A stretch of 64,000 nt of DNA from Planctomycetota bacterium (lineage in GTDB: Bacteria; Planctomycetota; Planctomycetia; Pirellulales; Pirellulaceae). A program made the translations under genes and the position numbers. The notes under the pieces were generated by a model. It did not search any database. It was not told the DNA's origin and worked only from the letters and a program-made list of their open reading frames with translations. Positions 16,612 to 25,547 of this stretch are shown piece after piece. The DNA lies in NCBI GenBank assembly GCA_024276655.1, contig JAJRWU010000107.1, positions 1 through 64,000 on the forward strand, written 5' to 3'. Each line of letters starts with the position of its first letter. Positions within the stretch are counted from its first letter, which is position 1.

Positions 16612-16806
16612 TTGGTGCTCGTTTTTTCGACGGTAATCGGGATTTTGGGGCTTTTCCTCGGCGCCGCAGTCGCCGCTGGAGCGCTGGGTGTTGCGCTTTC
16701 CGCACTTTTCGGCATGGAAATCAAACGCGCGTTTCTCATCGGCGGCTTGTTCATGGTCGCTCGCATTTGCGTCGCCTTCGGATTGCAGCTCATGTTCAGC
16801 GTTTAG
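16612..16806 (+). CDS. Small two-span membrane protein, probably a gene remnant
   Basis: A 64-codon frame directly after the gdhA-duplicate breakpoint encodes two hydrophobic segments ([20 protein letters not shown] and [19 protein letters not shown]) joined by a short loop with MEIKR. It starts with TTG and has no SD. It ends 11 bp inside the 3' end of the convergent pepT. It is best read as the 3' part of a membrane protein gene whose front was replaced by the duplicated gdhA segment; alternatively it is a spurious frame. Confidence 0.4.
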   Translation: MVLVFSTVIGILGLFLGAAVAAGALGVALSALFGMEIKRAFLIGGLFMVARICVAFGLQLMFSV

Positions 16807-18037
16807 CCGCCGCCCAAAGCTGAACCAATTCGACGAGCATTTGCCCGGCTTGCCGCATCTCTTCCAGGCAGACCCATTCGCGCGGCGAATGAAAACAATG
16901 TTGGCCCACCGCCAAGTTGGGCGTGGGCAGGCCGCGTTCGGTGAGTTGCGAGCCATCGGTGCCGCCGCGAATCGAGGTGAATTGTGCGACGGTTCCCAGC
17001 CGTTGGTGGGCTTGCTCCGCCAAACCAACCGCTCTCGGTTCGCGGCGCAAACCTTCCGCCAGATTGCGATACTGCTTTGTCACCTCGACGTCGACGCGCA
17101 GTCCTGGAAAACTCTTTTCCACTTGGGCGGCCAAGGTCGTGAGGAGTTTCGCTTGCTCGGCCAAGGCGGCGGTATTGAAGTCGCGCAATATGATGCGAAT
17201 GCTGGCCTGTTCGACGCCGCCCTCCACGGCGTAAGGGTGCAAAAACCCTTGCCGCCCCGAGGTTGTTTCGGGCGCCTGCTCCCGGGGCAGCGCGGCCAGA
17301 AACTCGCCCGCCGCTCGGAGCGCGTTGACCATCCGACCATGAGCAATGGCGGGATGGATGTTTACGCCCCGCAGCGTCACGACCGCCAAATCGGCCGAGA
17401 AGGTTTCTATGTCAATCACGCCGGCGCCCGAACCGTCGAGCGTGTAGCAAACCTGGGCGGCGAGTTTTTCCAAGTCGACATGATCAACGCCGTGGCCGAT
17501 TTCCTCGTCGCAGGTGAACAGCAGCCGCACTCGGCCATGAGAAATTTCGGGGTGTTCCAGCAAGTGTTGCGTTAGCTCCATGATCACGGCCAAACCGGCT
17601 TTGTCGTCGCCGCCGAGCAGCGTGGTTCCGTCGGTCGTGACGATGGTGGCGCCGACAAGATCCGCCAACTCCGGGTTTTCCGAAATGCGAATCACTTGCT
17701 CCGCGTTACCCGGCAGCACGATATCGCCCCCTGGGTAATTGCGAATCACCTGCGGCTGAACGTTCTTGCCGGTCGTTTCAGGACTGGTGTCGAGATGCGC
17801 GTTGAAAGCCACGGTGGGCGCGTCGCCGGCTTCACCATTTGCCGGGAGCGTGGCCAGCACAATGCCGTGCTCGTCTTGCGAGGCGTCTTGAATTCCCATG
17901 GCCTGCAACTCGTCCACGAGCAGCCGCCCCAATACCAACTGCCCTGGAGAACTTGGGTACACGCCCGCATCTTCCACGGCCGTGGTGTCGATGCGAACAT
18001 AACGCAGAAAACGCTCCAGTAATCGCTCCCTATTCAT
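16796..18037 (-). CDS. pepT: Peptidase T (tripeptide aminopeptidase)
   Basis: A 413-residue cytoplasmic M20B zinc aminopeptidase that removes N-terminal residues from tripeptides. The sequence shows [11 protein letters not shown] at the start, the metal/active-site segment [28 protein letters not shown], the catalytic Glu pair in [15 protein letters not shown], and the dimerisation domain with [18 protein letters not shown]. The C-terminal [20 protein letters not shown] and [11 protein letters not shown] follow. Length matches E. coli PepT (408). The ATG at 18037 is preferred over one 12 codons upstream because it matches the family's start. It stands alone. Confidence 0.92.
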   Translation of the reverse strand: MNRERLLERFLRYVRIDTTAVEDAGVYPSSPGQLVLGRLLVDELQAMGIQDASQDEHGIVLATLPANGEAGDAPTVAFNAHLDTSPETTGKNVQPQVIRNYPGGDIVLPGNAEQVIRISENPELADLVGATIVTTDGTTLLGGDDKAGLAVIMELTQHLLEHPEISHGRVRLLFTCDEEIGHGVDHVDLEKLAAQVCYTLDGSGAGVIDIETFSADLAVVTLRGVNIHPAIAHGRMVNALRAAGEFLAALPREQAPETTSGRQGFLHPYAVEGGVEQASIRIILRDFNTAALAEQAKLLTTLAAQVEKSFPGLRVDVEVTKQYRNLAEGLRREPRAVGLAEQAHQRLGTVAQFTSIRGGTDGSQLTERGLPTPNLAVGQHCFHSPREWVCLEEMRQAGQMLVELVQLWAAAKR

Positions 18038-18081
18038 AACCGGGGGACTTTCATTTTTTTTGTGAAACGTCAAGGACTTGT

Positions 18082-18342
18082 TTAGAGGGTAATCGCGATG
18101 ATGATCGGCGAGGTGTTATCAGGCCCCTTGATCAGATGCAGCGATTCAATAACAGCGCTGCGTTTCGGTTGGATCGACAAAAAGCGGGGCTGCTTGCCGC
18201 GCAAGTCGAAGGCGAATTCCGATTTGGGAACGTCGACGCGGCGGATGTAGTCAGCAAATTGAATGCCGTTCCTCAGCGAGTGGTCTTCTGTTTGACCGTC
18301 TGCATAGCGCAGGCGAACAATCAACGAAACGCTCCCCTTCTC
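18082..18342 (-). pseudogene. 3' remnant of a large planctomycete protein
   Basis: The frame encodes GEKGSVSLIVRLRYADGQTE, then HSLRNGIQFADYIRRVDVP, a FAFDLRGKQPRFLSIQPK segment and KGPDNTSPIIIAITL. From memory, this is the usual C-terminal segment of much larger planctomycete secreted proteins (cytochrome/HEAT-type or NPCBM-like). Here an in-frame TGA occurs about five codons before GEKGS and no upstream body exists, so only the tail remains. An 80-codon ORF starting at 18324 could still be translated, but I regard it as a relic. Confidence 0.6.
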
Positions 18343-18612
18343 GCCCAGTGAACCCGATCAACAACACATTGCGTGTCATGCTCCCACTCTCCGACAACGA
18401 TACCCATTGCGGCAATCCTTCACTCTAAACCGCGGGGAACCGCCGAACAACCCAAAGAGGGCGTTCCGTTTCCGCTCGCCCAAAAGACCCGCCGCCGCGC
18501 CAAGCCGGGCTTGAATTCCCTGGCCGTTTGACGCCATGATGTAACCACTGTTTCGCTCCTTGCCGATTTCTCGCAAATCCCGCCCTTTTCGTTTTTGCTC
18601 CCAGACCAGCCC

Positions 18613-19338
18613 ATGCCTGACGACCTCCCATCCGCCGCCGACCTTTCCAACCGTGGCCACGCTGCGGGCGAGAACGTTATTCATCGCGGAGGGAATGGGC
18701 GGTGCGGGGGCATTATTCTTTGCGGCGGGCAAAGCCGGCGCATGGGCGCCTCGAAAGCGCATTTGCCGTTCGGCGAGGAAACGCTGCTGGCGCGCGTGGT
18801 TCGTCTGCTGCACGACGTGGTGCGTCCGGTGGTGGTGGTGTCGGCCGCGGAGCAGGAGTTGCCCGCGCTGCCCGCCGATGTGCTGTTCGTTTGCGATCAA
18901 CGGCCCGAGCGAGGACCGTTGGAAGGCTTGGCGGCTGGGCTAACGGCGTTGGAGGGTCGCGCCGATGCCGCCTACGCTACAAGTTGCGACGCGCCGTTTC
19001 TTTCGCCGGCGTTTGTGCAAGAGATGATTCGCCGGCTCGAGGGCTATGACATCGCCGTGCCGCGCGAACATAAATTTCACCATCCGCTGGCGGCGGTTTA
19101 TCGCGTGGCGGTATTGCCCGAAGTGAACAAACTTTTGGCGGCCGACCAACTCCGCCCCGCTTTTTTATTCGACGCCGTGCGCACACACCGGGCGCCGGTG
19201 GAGGAGCTGCGACGCGTCGACCCCGAGCTTTTGTCGTTGCTCAATATGAACCATCCGCAACAGTATCTGGACGGCCTGCGCTCCGCCGGTTTTGCAGCGA
19301 ACGAGCAGACCGTTCAGGCGTTGAAACGGCAACCCTAA
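18613..19338 (+). CDS. mobA: Molybdenum cofactor guanylyltransferase
   Basis: A 241-residue nucleotidyltransferase that adds GMP to molybdopterin to form the bis-MGD precursor used by molybdenum enzymes. The N-terminal GT-A signature is GGIILCGGQSRRMGASKAHL (about residues 33-52) with the conserved Lys, followed by VVVVSAAEQEL, CDQRPERGPLEGLAAGL and the Asp-containing ATSCDAPFLSPAFV. About 30 extra N-terminal residues precede the domain. The ATG at 18613 is chosen; a TTG six codons upstream is possible. No other moco genes are next to it. Confidence 0.9.
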   Translation: MPDDLPSAADLSNRGHAAGENVIHRGGNGRCGGIILCGGQSRRMGASKAHLPFGEETLLARVVRLLHDVVRPVVVVSAAEQELPALPADVLFVCDQRPERGPLEGLAAGLTALEGRADAAYATSCDAPFLSPAFVQEMIRRLEGYDIAVPREHKFHHPLAAVYRVAVLPEVNKLLAADQLRPAFLFDAVRTHRAPVEELRRVDPELLSLLNMNHPQQYLDGLRSAGFAANEQTVQALKRQP

Positions 19339-19344
19339 TGGCGT

Positions 19345-19875
19345 TCACTTGTCGTCGGTCTTGGCGGCGGGGGTATCTTTCGCAACAACGCCGAACAGGT
19401 GCCCGCCAACTTTGCCGTGGGTCCAGGTGCCGGCGTATTTTCCGTTATAGATCACGACGCGTGCGCTGAATGTGCCCAGCCCTGGAAGATCGAGGTTGGT
19501 TAAGGAGATCACCGGGGTGTCGCCGGCCCATTTTACTTCCAAGGGCATCGGCAGCGTGACATCCTTGCCGCCATAGCGAATGCGGGCCTTGAAAAGCCAG
19601 TAGTCGCCTTGGTTGAGTTTCTTGACGCTGACGATGTCGTACGTTTCCGCCGGCGGGGAAGCGGCGTCTCGGCCGAGAATCGTAAAGTTGCCGGTGAATT
19701 TGGAGCCGGTGAGCAGCTTCTCAAAAGCTTCAAAACGCGTTTGTTGCGCGTCGGCCGCGGTATCGGGAGCATCGTCCGCCCGGGAGGGCGCCGCCAACGC
19801 GAATAAAGCGACGATTGCCAACAGAAAGGGCGCCAAAAGAAAGGGCGGCAACAGAAAATGGGTGGTGCGTTTCAT
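19345..19875 (-). CDS. Secreted protein of unknown function
   Basis: A 176-residue protein with a clear Sec signal peptide (FLLAIVALFALAAPSRADDA, cleavage near residue 33). The mature part is beta-rich, with FTGNFTILGRDA, YDIVSVKKLNQGDYWLFKAR and FSARVVIYNGKYAGTWTHGK. It resembles small conserved planctomycete exported proteins of no known role. The gene is convergent with mobA (6 bp apart). Nothing suggests an enzymatic function. Confidence 0.72.
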   Translation of the reverse strand: MKRTTHFLLPPFLLAPFLLAIVALFALAAPSRADDAPDTAADAQQTRFEAFEKLLTGSKFTGNFTILGRDAASPPAETYDIVSVKKLNQGDYWLFKARIRYGGKDVTLPMPLEVKWAGDTPVISLTNLDLPGLGTFSARVVIYNGKYAGTWTHGKVGGHLFGVVAKDTPAAKTDDK

Positions 19876-20094
19876 GGTCTTGATCCCTCAGGTCCTCTCG
19901 ATAAATGTGACGAAAGCCTCCCTATGAGCGTAACGTGTCGACGGCCGAGAAGAAAGAGAAGCGCCGCCTCTGGTTTTTTCTCCCAGAACGTGCATTGCAA
20001 CGAAAGAACGATGCCCTTGCATGGCCATCGCACTGGTGGGTCGGGTTTCAAAACACGTTCTCAGAGGCGAGCTGAAACGCGAATCCCAAGGGCG

Positions 20095-20964
20095 TTAGGG
20101 CTGCTGCCGCAGGACGGTGTTGTCGATCAATCGTGTGGCGCCGACGCGCGCCGCAATCAGCACCACGACGCCCTCTTGTGCTTGAGCCACTTCCTGCAAC
20201 GTGTGTGCGTCGACGACGGCCAAATAATCGATCTCTGGCAGGCCCGCCGCTTCCAGAATCGAACGCATCTGGTGTTTGAGTTCCGCGGCGCTGCGCATTC
20301 CCGCGATGAAACTTTGCTGGGCGTGTCGTAAACTTCGCGAAATCGCCAACGCCCGCTGGCGTTCCGCGGCGGAAAGATAAACGTTTCGCGAACTCAGCGC
20401 CAAGCCATCGGCCTCGCGCACGGTCGGACAGACCTCAATTTCGATCGGCGCCAGCAGGTCTTGCACCATGTGCCGAATGACCAGCGTTTGCTGGTAATCC
20501 TTGTGGCCAAAGTAGGCGATATCCGCAGGCAGCACTTGAAACAGCTTCAACACAATCGTGGCCACGCCGCGAAAATGCTCCGGCCGCCGTTCGCCCTCTA
20601 GCGTCGCGGCGACCTGCGGCGGGTCTACAAAAGTGGTGCTTCCGGGTGGGTACATCTCGCCGCTGGCGGGCGCGAAAACCAAATCGACGCCAAGCCGCCG
20701 CAGCTTCGCCAGGTCTTGCTCCAGCGTGCGCGGGTACGCGGCCAGATCTTCATGCGGGGCGAACTGCGTGGGATTGACAAAAATCGATACGGCTGTGAAG
20801 CCACAGTCTGACCGACTGCGCCGCACCAAACTCAAGTGCCCTTCATGCAACGCGCCCATCGTGGGAACCAGCCCCACGCGCAGGCCTTGCCGCTGCGCCG
20901 AACGCACCGCCGTGTGGGCTTCGACACATGAACGAACAACTTGTAATCCGTTCGGCGCATTCAT
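20095..20964 (-). CDS. panC: Pantothenate synthetase (pantoate-beta-alanine ligase)
   Basis: A 289-residue cytoplasmic enzyme that condenses pantoate and beta-alanine with ATP in coenzyme A synthesis. Motifs are VGLVPTMGALHEGHLSLVRR (about residues 24-43), SIFVNPTQFAPHEDLAAYPR, YFGHKDYQQTLVIRHM and the KMSKS-like region VREADGLALSSRNVYLS. The ATG at 20964 gives MNAPNGLQVV; the frame stays open for 42 more codons upstream, but these are encoded by dispersed repeat C2 (MRFVLVLGKF), so they are rejected. Other coenzyme A genes are not nearby. Confidence 0.95.
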   Translation of the reverse strand: MNAPNGLQVVRSCVEAHTAVRSAQRQGLRVGLVPTMGALHEGHLSLVRRSRSDCGFTAVSIFVNPTQFAPHEDLAAYPRTLEQDLAKLRRLGVDLVFAPASGEMYPPGSTTFVDPPQVAATLEGERRPEHFRGVATIVLKLFQVLPADIAYFGHKDYQQTLVIRHMVQDLLAPIEIEVCPTVREADGLALSSRNVYLSAAERQRALAISRSLRHAQQSFIAGMRSAAELKHQMRSILEAAGLPEIDYLAVVDAHTLQEVAQAQEGVVVLIAARVGATRLIDNTVLRQQP

Positions 20965-21416
20965 GGCAATCGCGGGAAGAAAACCACCAATATAGCGGAA
21001 ACGCGAACCAGCGATTAGTGGGGCGCGCGCCGTGAAGGGCGGCAGGCGTGCGGCAGACGAAAATTTACCTAATACAAGCACGAAGCGCAAGCGAGTGAAT
21101 CGGCAAACGGTTCTTCCCGCGTAGGCGGGAACCCAAAAAAAACGCCAGACTCCTGCCTGCGTGCGAGTAAGTTATTTTCCGCCGATCACCTAAGACTAGA
21201 AAAACATGCTGGGGCGTGCGCCCAACTTCAACACGCGGCTGGAAAAGCGAAGATCTCGAAAAAATACATCCGCTCTCTCCCCATTTAGCGCCCGGCGGCC
21301 TAGTGCAGCGAATGTCGGGCATCGTATAATGCGTGTTGCCGCCCGGTTGCAACCAAAGGCGGGAATAGTCTTTTTTCACTTTGTTGCGTTTTCATTTCTT
21401 GAGAAGGTGTCTGGCA
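20965..21416. other. Divergent intergenic region between panC and the DUF151 gene
   Basis: It holds repeat C2 (21056-21186). A likely SD for the DUF151 gene (GAGAAGG, 21401-21407) is visible. No other feature was found. Confidence 0.5.
21056..21186 (+). repeat. Dispersed repeat, family C (copy 2)
   Basis: It shares the order ATTTACCTAATACAAGCACG, AAGCGCAAGCGAGTGAATCG, CCCGCGTAGGCGGGAACCC and the terminal GTTATTTTCCGCCGA with copies 1 and 3. It includes the small hairpin CCCGCGTAGGCGGG. Confidence 0.85.
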
Positions 21417-21818
21417 ATGCCCGTTCAGATGCAGTTGTCGCGAATCATTATCAGCGAAATCAATGAGCAGCAGATCATTTATTTGAAAGAAGTCGATGGC
21501 GACCGGCAGTTTCCCATTTTGATCGGCATCTACGAAGCGACCAGCATCGACCGGCGCGTGAAATCGTATCAGTCGCCGCGTCCGCTCACGCACGACTTGC
21601 TGGTGGGCTTGGCCGAACAACTTGGCGCGGAGTTCGACAGCGTGGTGATCAACGATATCCGCGACCACACGTATTACGCGCGGCTGCGGCTGCGTTATGA
21701 AGGCGAATTGATCGAGATCGACGCGCGGCCGTCCGACGCCATCGCCGTGGCTGTAACCTGTGAGCCTCATTTACCGATTTATGTGTCGGAAGAAGTTCTC
21801 GAAGAAGCAATCGGTTAA
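21417..21818 (+). CDS. Bifunctional nuclease family protein (DUF151)
   Basis: A 133-residue protein of the DUF151 / bifunctional nuclease family, members of which have been reported to act as DNase/RNase. It shows MQLSRIIISEINEQQIIYL, DRQFPILIGIYEATSIDR, RPLTHDLLVGLAEQLG and the hallmark IDARPSDAIAVAV. Length fits the single-domain form. The ATG at 21417 has GAGAAGG 9 bp upstream and removes a basic 12-codon extension. It may form a unit with the small membrane protein 39 bp downstream. Confidence 0.88.
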   Translation: MPVQMQLSRIIISEINEQQIIYLKEVDGDRQFPILIGIYEATSIDRRVKSYQSPRPLTHDLLVGLAEQLGAEFDSVVINDIRDHTYYARLRLRYEGELIEIDARPSDAIAVAVTCEPHLPIYVSEEVLEEAIG

Positions 21819-21857
21819 GATCGTAGAGCTGCGTTTGAAAACGAATCGACAAGGACC

Positions 21858-22142
21858 TTGAAAAAGCGACCTTCGAACATGCCGGCGTCTCGACCTACGA
21901 ATTCAGTTTCGTCGCCCCGACGTTGGCTTCAATTTCGTCTCTCGACTCTTTTTTGGGTGATGTTGGTCGTGACGGGTTTTTTCGCGGGCCGCGAATGGGA
22001 AATACGCCGCCCCAAAAAACCGCAACTCATGTTTGGCGTGGGCGTCAACAGCAACGCAGGCGTTACTGGCGCCATCATGATCGACGATCGGCAGTTCGAT
22101 GGACGGAAGTCCGGCCCGCCACGCGCATCGGTGAAAAACTAA
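21858..22142 (+). CDS. Small membrane-anchored protein, planctomycete type
   Basis: A 94-residue protein with a basic N terminus, one hydrophobic span (FWVMLVVTGFFAGREW) preceded by RRWLQFRLSTL, and a short polar tail. The RFRLxTLFxxM pattern before the span recurs in many planctomycete membrane proteins of unknown function. The start is uncertain: TTG at 21858 with AAGGA close upstream, or ATG at 21879. It follows the DUF151 gene on the same strand. Confidence 0.55.
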   Translation: MKKRPSNMPASRPTNSVSSPRRWLQFRLSTLFWVMLVVTGFFAGREWEIRRPKKPQLMFGVGVNSNAGVTGAIMIDDRQFDGRKSGPPRASVKN

Positions 22143-22517
22143 GCACCACTCGCGAAATAAATAATTGTCCGATTTTACTTGTGCGATGGCCTTCCAAGGC
22201 CGTCGAAACCAGCAAATCGACGGCCTTGGAAGGCCATCGTACGTCACTAATTTCGCGAACGGTCCTAAGGCGACATCTACTACGAGAGCCGACCCCGCGC
22301 GTTAGCGCCTGTCTCAGATCTATTCCGTGTTTTTCAGATGCCGGCTAGGCCGAAGGCGTTTTTTATTTCATATCCTACAAGGATAAGCAAATCTTTGGAT
22401 CCGTGGAACGATAGTGCTGCGCGGTCATTCGTTGGTTACAATGTATGGTCGGAATGAAGAGCCGTTCACAGCAGCGGCTTGCTTTCATGTTCTCGCCAGC
22501 AACCTTCGGAATTCCCC
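22143..22517. other. Intergenic region before the sulfatase gene
   Basis: It contains inverted repeat F1 (22184-22239) and otherwise no recognisable gene or regulatory site. The 3' part is AT-rich and may contain the sulfatase promoter. Confidence 0.5.
22184..22239. repeat. Perfect 23-bp inverted repeat, family F (copy 1)
   Basis: The arm CGATGGCCTTCCAAGGCCGT continues into CGA and is mirrored exactly after a 10-bp spacer. Related sequences occur at 58047-58107 (imperfect palindrome) and as single arms near 4199 and 53927. Confidence 0.9.
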
Positions 22518-23996
22518 ATGACGCCCCCGCCACGACTGAGCATCCGCCCGACTATTCCAACAGCGTTGGCGGTTTTGTTGTTTTGTGTTTTTATGTTGCG
22601 AGCGGCCGCTGCGGCGCCGAATATTATTCTCTGCATGGCCGACGACCAAGGCTGGGGCGACGTCGGTTATTACAATAAATCGATCGCGAAAACTCCGGTC
22701 TTGGATGCCATGGCGGCTTCGTCGTTGCGTTTCGATCGCTTCTACGCTGCGGCGCCGGTCTGTTCGCCGACGCGCGGCAGCGTGCTCACGGGCAGGCATC
22801 CCAACCGGTTCGCCTGTTTTGAATGGGGCCATTCACTCCGACCCGAAGAGGTGACCATCGCCGAAGCCCTGAAAACAGCCGGTTACGCCACCGGTCATTT
22901 CGGCAAATGGCACCTGGGTTCAGTGAACGCCCGGAGCGATGTCAGCCCCGGCGCCTCCGGTTTCGACACTTGGTTTTCCAGCCCCAATTTTTATGACTTG
23001 AATCCTCTGATGAGCGAAAACGGCCGCGTCGTTCAAACGCAGGGCGAAGGTTCGGAAGTGACGGCGGCGGCGGCGATCAAATTCATCCAATCGTGCGCGA
23101 AAAAGAAGCAGCCGTTTTTGGCGGTGGTCTGGTTTGGTTCGCCGCACAATCCTCATGCGGCGTTGGAAAAAGATCGGCAGCTTTACGCCGACCAACCGTT
23201 GGCCGTGCAAAATTATTATGGCGAAATCACGGCGCTCGACCGTAGCGTCGGCATGCTGCGTGAGGAATTGCGGCGGCTCAAAATCGCTGACGATACGCTC
23301 TTCTGGTACACCAGCGATAACGGGCCGCAAGGGCCGGCGCGGAGGAATCGTCCTGGTTCGTCGGGCGGCTTGCGCGATCGCAAAAACACGTTATACGAAG
23401 GCGGCATTCGCGTGCCCGCCATCATTGAGTGGCCCGCCAAAATTTCAAAGCCGCGCACGACATCGATCCCTTGCAACACGGTTGATATTTATCCCACGCT
23501 GTTGGATATCGTCGGCGTTCGCGTCGACGGGCAACCGCAACCGCTCGATGGCGTTAGTTTGGCGCCGTTGCTCGCAGGTAAGATGAAACAGCGGCCCAAG
23601 CCGATGGGTTTTTGGGCCAATTTCAGTCGCGGTCAAGGCGTGAGAAGCCACGCTCTTTTGGAAATATTGGCTGAATCGCAAGCAGCCGGAAAAGACGACT
23701 TGCCATTGATGAACGACGCCGCCAACCGGGAAAGCCGCGCCGTCGGGCAACTGCAAGTGTTCGCCCAGCAAGGGCTGGTCGGCCAAGCCGCCTGGATCGA
23801 CGGCGATTTCAAACTCCACCGCCGCCGCCAAGCGAAAACCGGCAAAGTGACGTACGAACTTTATGATCTTCACACCGACCCCGCCGAAGCGAACAACATC
23901 GCCGGTCAAATGCCGAAACGCGTCGAGGCAATGAAAAAAGGGTTGGAAGCCTGGCAGCGTTCGGTCATTCGCAGTGTTGATGGACAAGATTATTAG
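22518..23996 (+). CDS. Secreted sulfatase (formylglycine-dependent)
   Basis: A 492-residue alkaline-phosphatase-superfamily sulfatase that hydrolyses sulfate esters, probably on sulfated polysaccharides. A signal peptide (ALAVLLFCVFMLRAAAAA) precedes NIILCMADDQGWGDVGYY with the Asp pair that binds calcium. The modified residue is Cys82 in CSPTRGSVLTGRH, needing a formylglycine-generating enzyme not seen in this window. Downstream are GKWHLG, FGSPHNPHAA, TSDNGPQG, NTLYEGGIRVPAIIEWP and the C-terminal YELYDLHTDPAEANNI. The ATG at 22518 directly precedes the signal peptide. It may be cotranscribed with the deacetylase 59 bp downstream. Substrate unknown. Confidence 0.93.
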   Translation: MTPPPRLSIRPTIPTALAVLLFCVFMLRAAAAAPNIILCMADDQGWGDVGYYNKSIAKTPVLDAMAASSLRFDRFYAAAPVCSPTRGSVLTGRHPNRFACFEWGHSLRPEEVTIAEALKTAGYATGHFGKWHLGSVNARSDVSPGASGFDTWFSSPNFYDLNPLMSENGRVVQTQGEGSEVTAAAAIKFIQSCAKKKQPFLAVVWFGSPHNPHAALEKDRQLYADQPLAVQNYYGEITALDRSVGMLREELRRLKIADDTLFWYTSDNGPQGPARRNRPGSSGGLRDRKNTLYEGGIRVPAIIEWPAKISKPRTTSIPCNTVDIYPTLLDIVGVRVDGQPQPLDGVSLAPLLAGKMKQRPKPMGFWANFSRGQGVRSHALLEILAESQAAGKDDLPLMNDAANRESRAVGQLQVFAQQGLVGQAAWIDGDFKLHRRRQAKTGKVTYELYDLHTDPAEANNIAGQMPKRVEAMKKGLEAWQRSVIRSVDGQDY

Positions 23997-24055
23997 GCTT
24001 TATTTCATTTAGATATTCAAAAAAACACGGCAACACCCCAAGAGGAATCCACGCC

Positions 24056-24991
24056 ATGGCATCCCGACTTCGCCTTTTCTTTTTCTTAGCGTTGCTGATT
24101 TTCTGCGCCACTTCGCGAGCGGTTCAGGCGGAAGACGCCACACCGGTTGAAGACGACGGCAAACTTCGCATTGTTGTTTTTGGCGCCCACCCTGACGACG
24201 CCGAATATAAAGCGGGCGGCGTGGCGGCCATGTGGGCCAACTTGGGGCACCATGTGAAGTTGGTTTCGGTCACCAACGGCGATATCGGGCATTGGAAAAT
24301 GTCGGGCGGCGCATTGGCGAAGCGGCGCACGGAGGAGTCTCGGCGCGTGGCCGAAAAACTGGGCGTCACCTCGGAAGTGCTCGACATTCACGATGGCGAA
24401 CTATTGCCGACGCTGGAGAATCGAAAAACGATCACCCGCGTTATTCGCCGTTGGAAGGCCGACCTCGTAATTTCGCATCGTCCCTGGGATTACCACCCCG
24501 ACCACCGCTACGTGGGCGTGCTCGTGCAAGACGCCGCCTTCATGGTGACCGTGCCGTTTTTCTGCCCCGACACGCCGCACTTGAAAGACAACCCGGTCTT
24601 TATGTATTCGAGCGATCGGTTCCAGAAGCCGTATCCGTTCGAGGCCGACATTGCCGTTTCGATCGATGCCGTGTTTGAACAGAAGATCGACGCCGTGCTG
24701 GAGCTAGTTTCGCAAAACGCCGAAGGCGGCGCCGGCGGCAGCCAAGCGCGGCTGGACCGCATTCCACGCGACCCCAAATTGTGGCGTGAACAACTGCGAA
24801 AACAGTGGGTGCGGCGGCAGGGCGGCGAAGCCAACAAATACCGCGAAGCGTTAATTCGACGCTACGGCGCCGAGCGAGGCAAGGCGGTTCAATTCGCCGA
24901 AGCCTTTGAACTTTGCGAATACGGCCGTCGTCCGTCGCCGGCCGAACTAAAAAAGCTTTTTCCGTTCTTTAAGGCGAGCGGCGGAAAATAA
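24056..24991 (+). CDS. Secreted PIG-L family deacetylase
   Basis: A 311-residue zinc-dependent N-deacetylase (PIG-L/LmbE type) with a signal peptide (LFFFLALLIFCATSRAVQAE). The zinc site AHPDDAE lies at residues 44-50, followed by NGDIGHWKMSGG, RRTEESRRVAEKLGV, SHRPWDYHPDHRYVG (second zinc ligand region) and DAAFMVTVPFFCPDTPHLKD. It probably removes N-acetyl groups from a glycan or aminosugar outside the cytoplasm. The position downstream of the sulfatase suggests joint action on a polysaccharide; this is inference. The last codons and TAA lie inside repeat C3 (ASGGK-stop). Confidence 0.9.
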   Translation: MASRLRLFFFLALLIFCATSRAVQAEDATPVEDDGKLRIVVFGAHPDDAEYKAGGVAAMWANLGHHVKLVSVTNGDIGHWKMSGGALAKRRTEESRRVAEKLGVTSEVLDIHDGELLPTLENRKTITRVIRRWKADLVISHRPWDYHPDHRYVGVLVQDAAFMVTVPFFCPDTPHLKDNPVFMYSSDRFQKPYPFEADIAVSIDAVFEQKIDAVLELVSQNAEGGAGGSQARLDRIPRDPKLWREQLRKQWVRRQGGEANKYREALIRRYGAERGKAVQFAEAFELCEYGRRPSPAELKKLFPFFKASGGK

Positions 24992-25124
24992 CTTACTCAC
25001 GTGCAGCGGGAGTCCGTGATTTTTTTTGGGTTCCGACCTACGCAGGAATGACCGTTCGCTGATTCACTCGCTTGCGCTTCGTGCTTGTATTAGGTAAATT
25101 TCCATCTTCCGCTCGCCTAACAAG
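24972..25124 (-). repeat. Dispersed repeat, family C (copy 3, opposite strand)
   Basis: The reverse complement matches copies 1 and 2: GCTTGCGCTTCGTGCTTGTA, TTAGGTAAATTTCCATC and a terminal GCGGAAAATAACTTACTCAC. The GCGGCGGAAAATAA end supplies the final codons and stop of the PIG-L gene. Confidence 0.85.
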
Positions 25125-25165
25125 GAATAACGCCACAAAAGCCGTCGCCCAATCGCAAACCCTAG

Positions 25166-25285
25166 GCATCGAGCGGAAAATTAGTGTCGTAGCCATGCTC
25201 GCCAGAGCGTGGGATGGTTCACCGCTCACCCACCGTCTGGCGAGCATGGCTACACAAATGCGACCGTTATTTATCGAGCGGTGCT
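25166..25285 (+). repeat. Dispersed palindromic repeat, family B (copy 3, full)
   Basis: A 120-bp element from GCATCGAGCGGAAAATTAG to TTTATCGAGCGGTGCT with the large central hairpin. It lies 41 bp from repeat C3. Together C3 and B3 fill half of the 556-bp gap before the next gene; 25286-25547 holds nothing I recognise. Confidence 0.9.
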
Positions 25286-25547
25286 AACTGTGGCAAACTG
25301 CTTCGGCTTCATTTCGATATTTCGATTGTTTCGTTTCGTGGTCTTGCCAAACGGGCCATAAGGCGATAATATGGATATCGGCATCGGGATATGCCGATTA
25401 TGCTTGGGGTTTTCGCATTGGCGGGCTATCGGCCGGCGAATGCGTTTGCTCCGGAGAAAAATTGAAATCCCTCCCCACGGTTGGTTTGCTTGCATGTTGG
25501 CGGCCAAGCCGTTTCCCTCCCCACGGCATGCCTAAAAGGCGACGACC

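Noticed and set aside
20965-21090. N-terminal extension of PanC beginning MRFVLVLGKF
   Set aside because: The same residues arise wherever repeat family C is translated (12.8 kb, 25.1 kb); PanC homology starts at MNAPNG.
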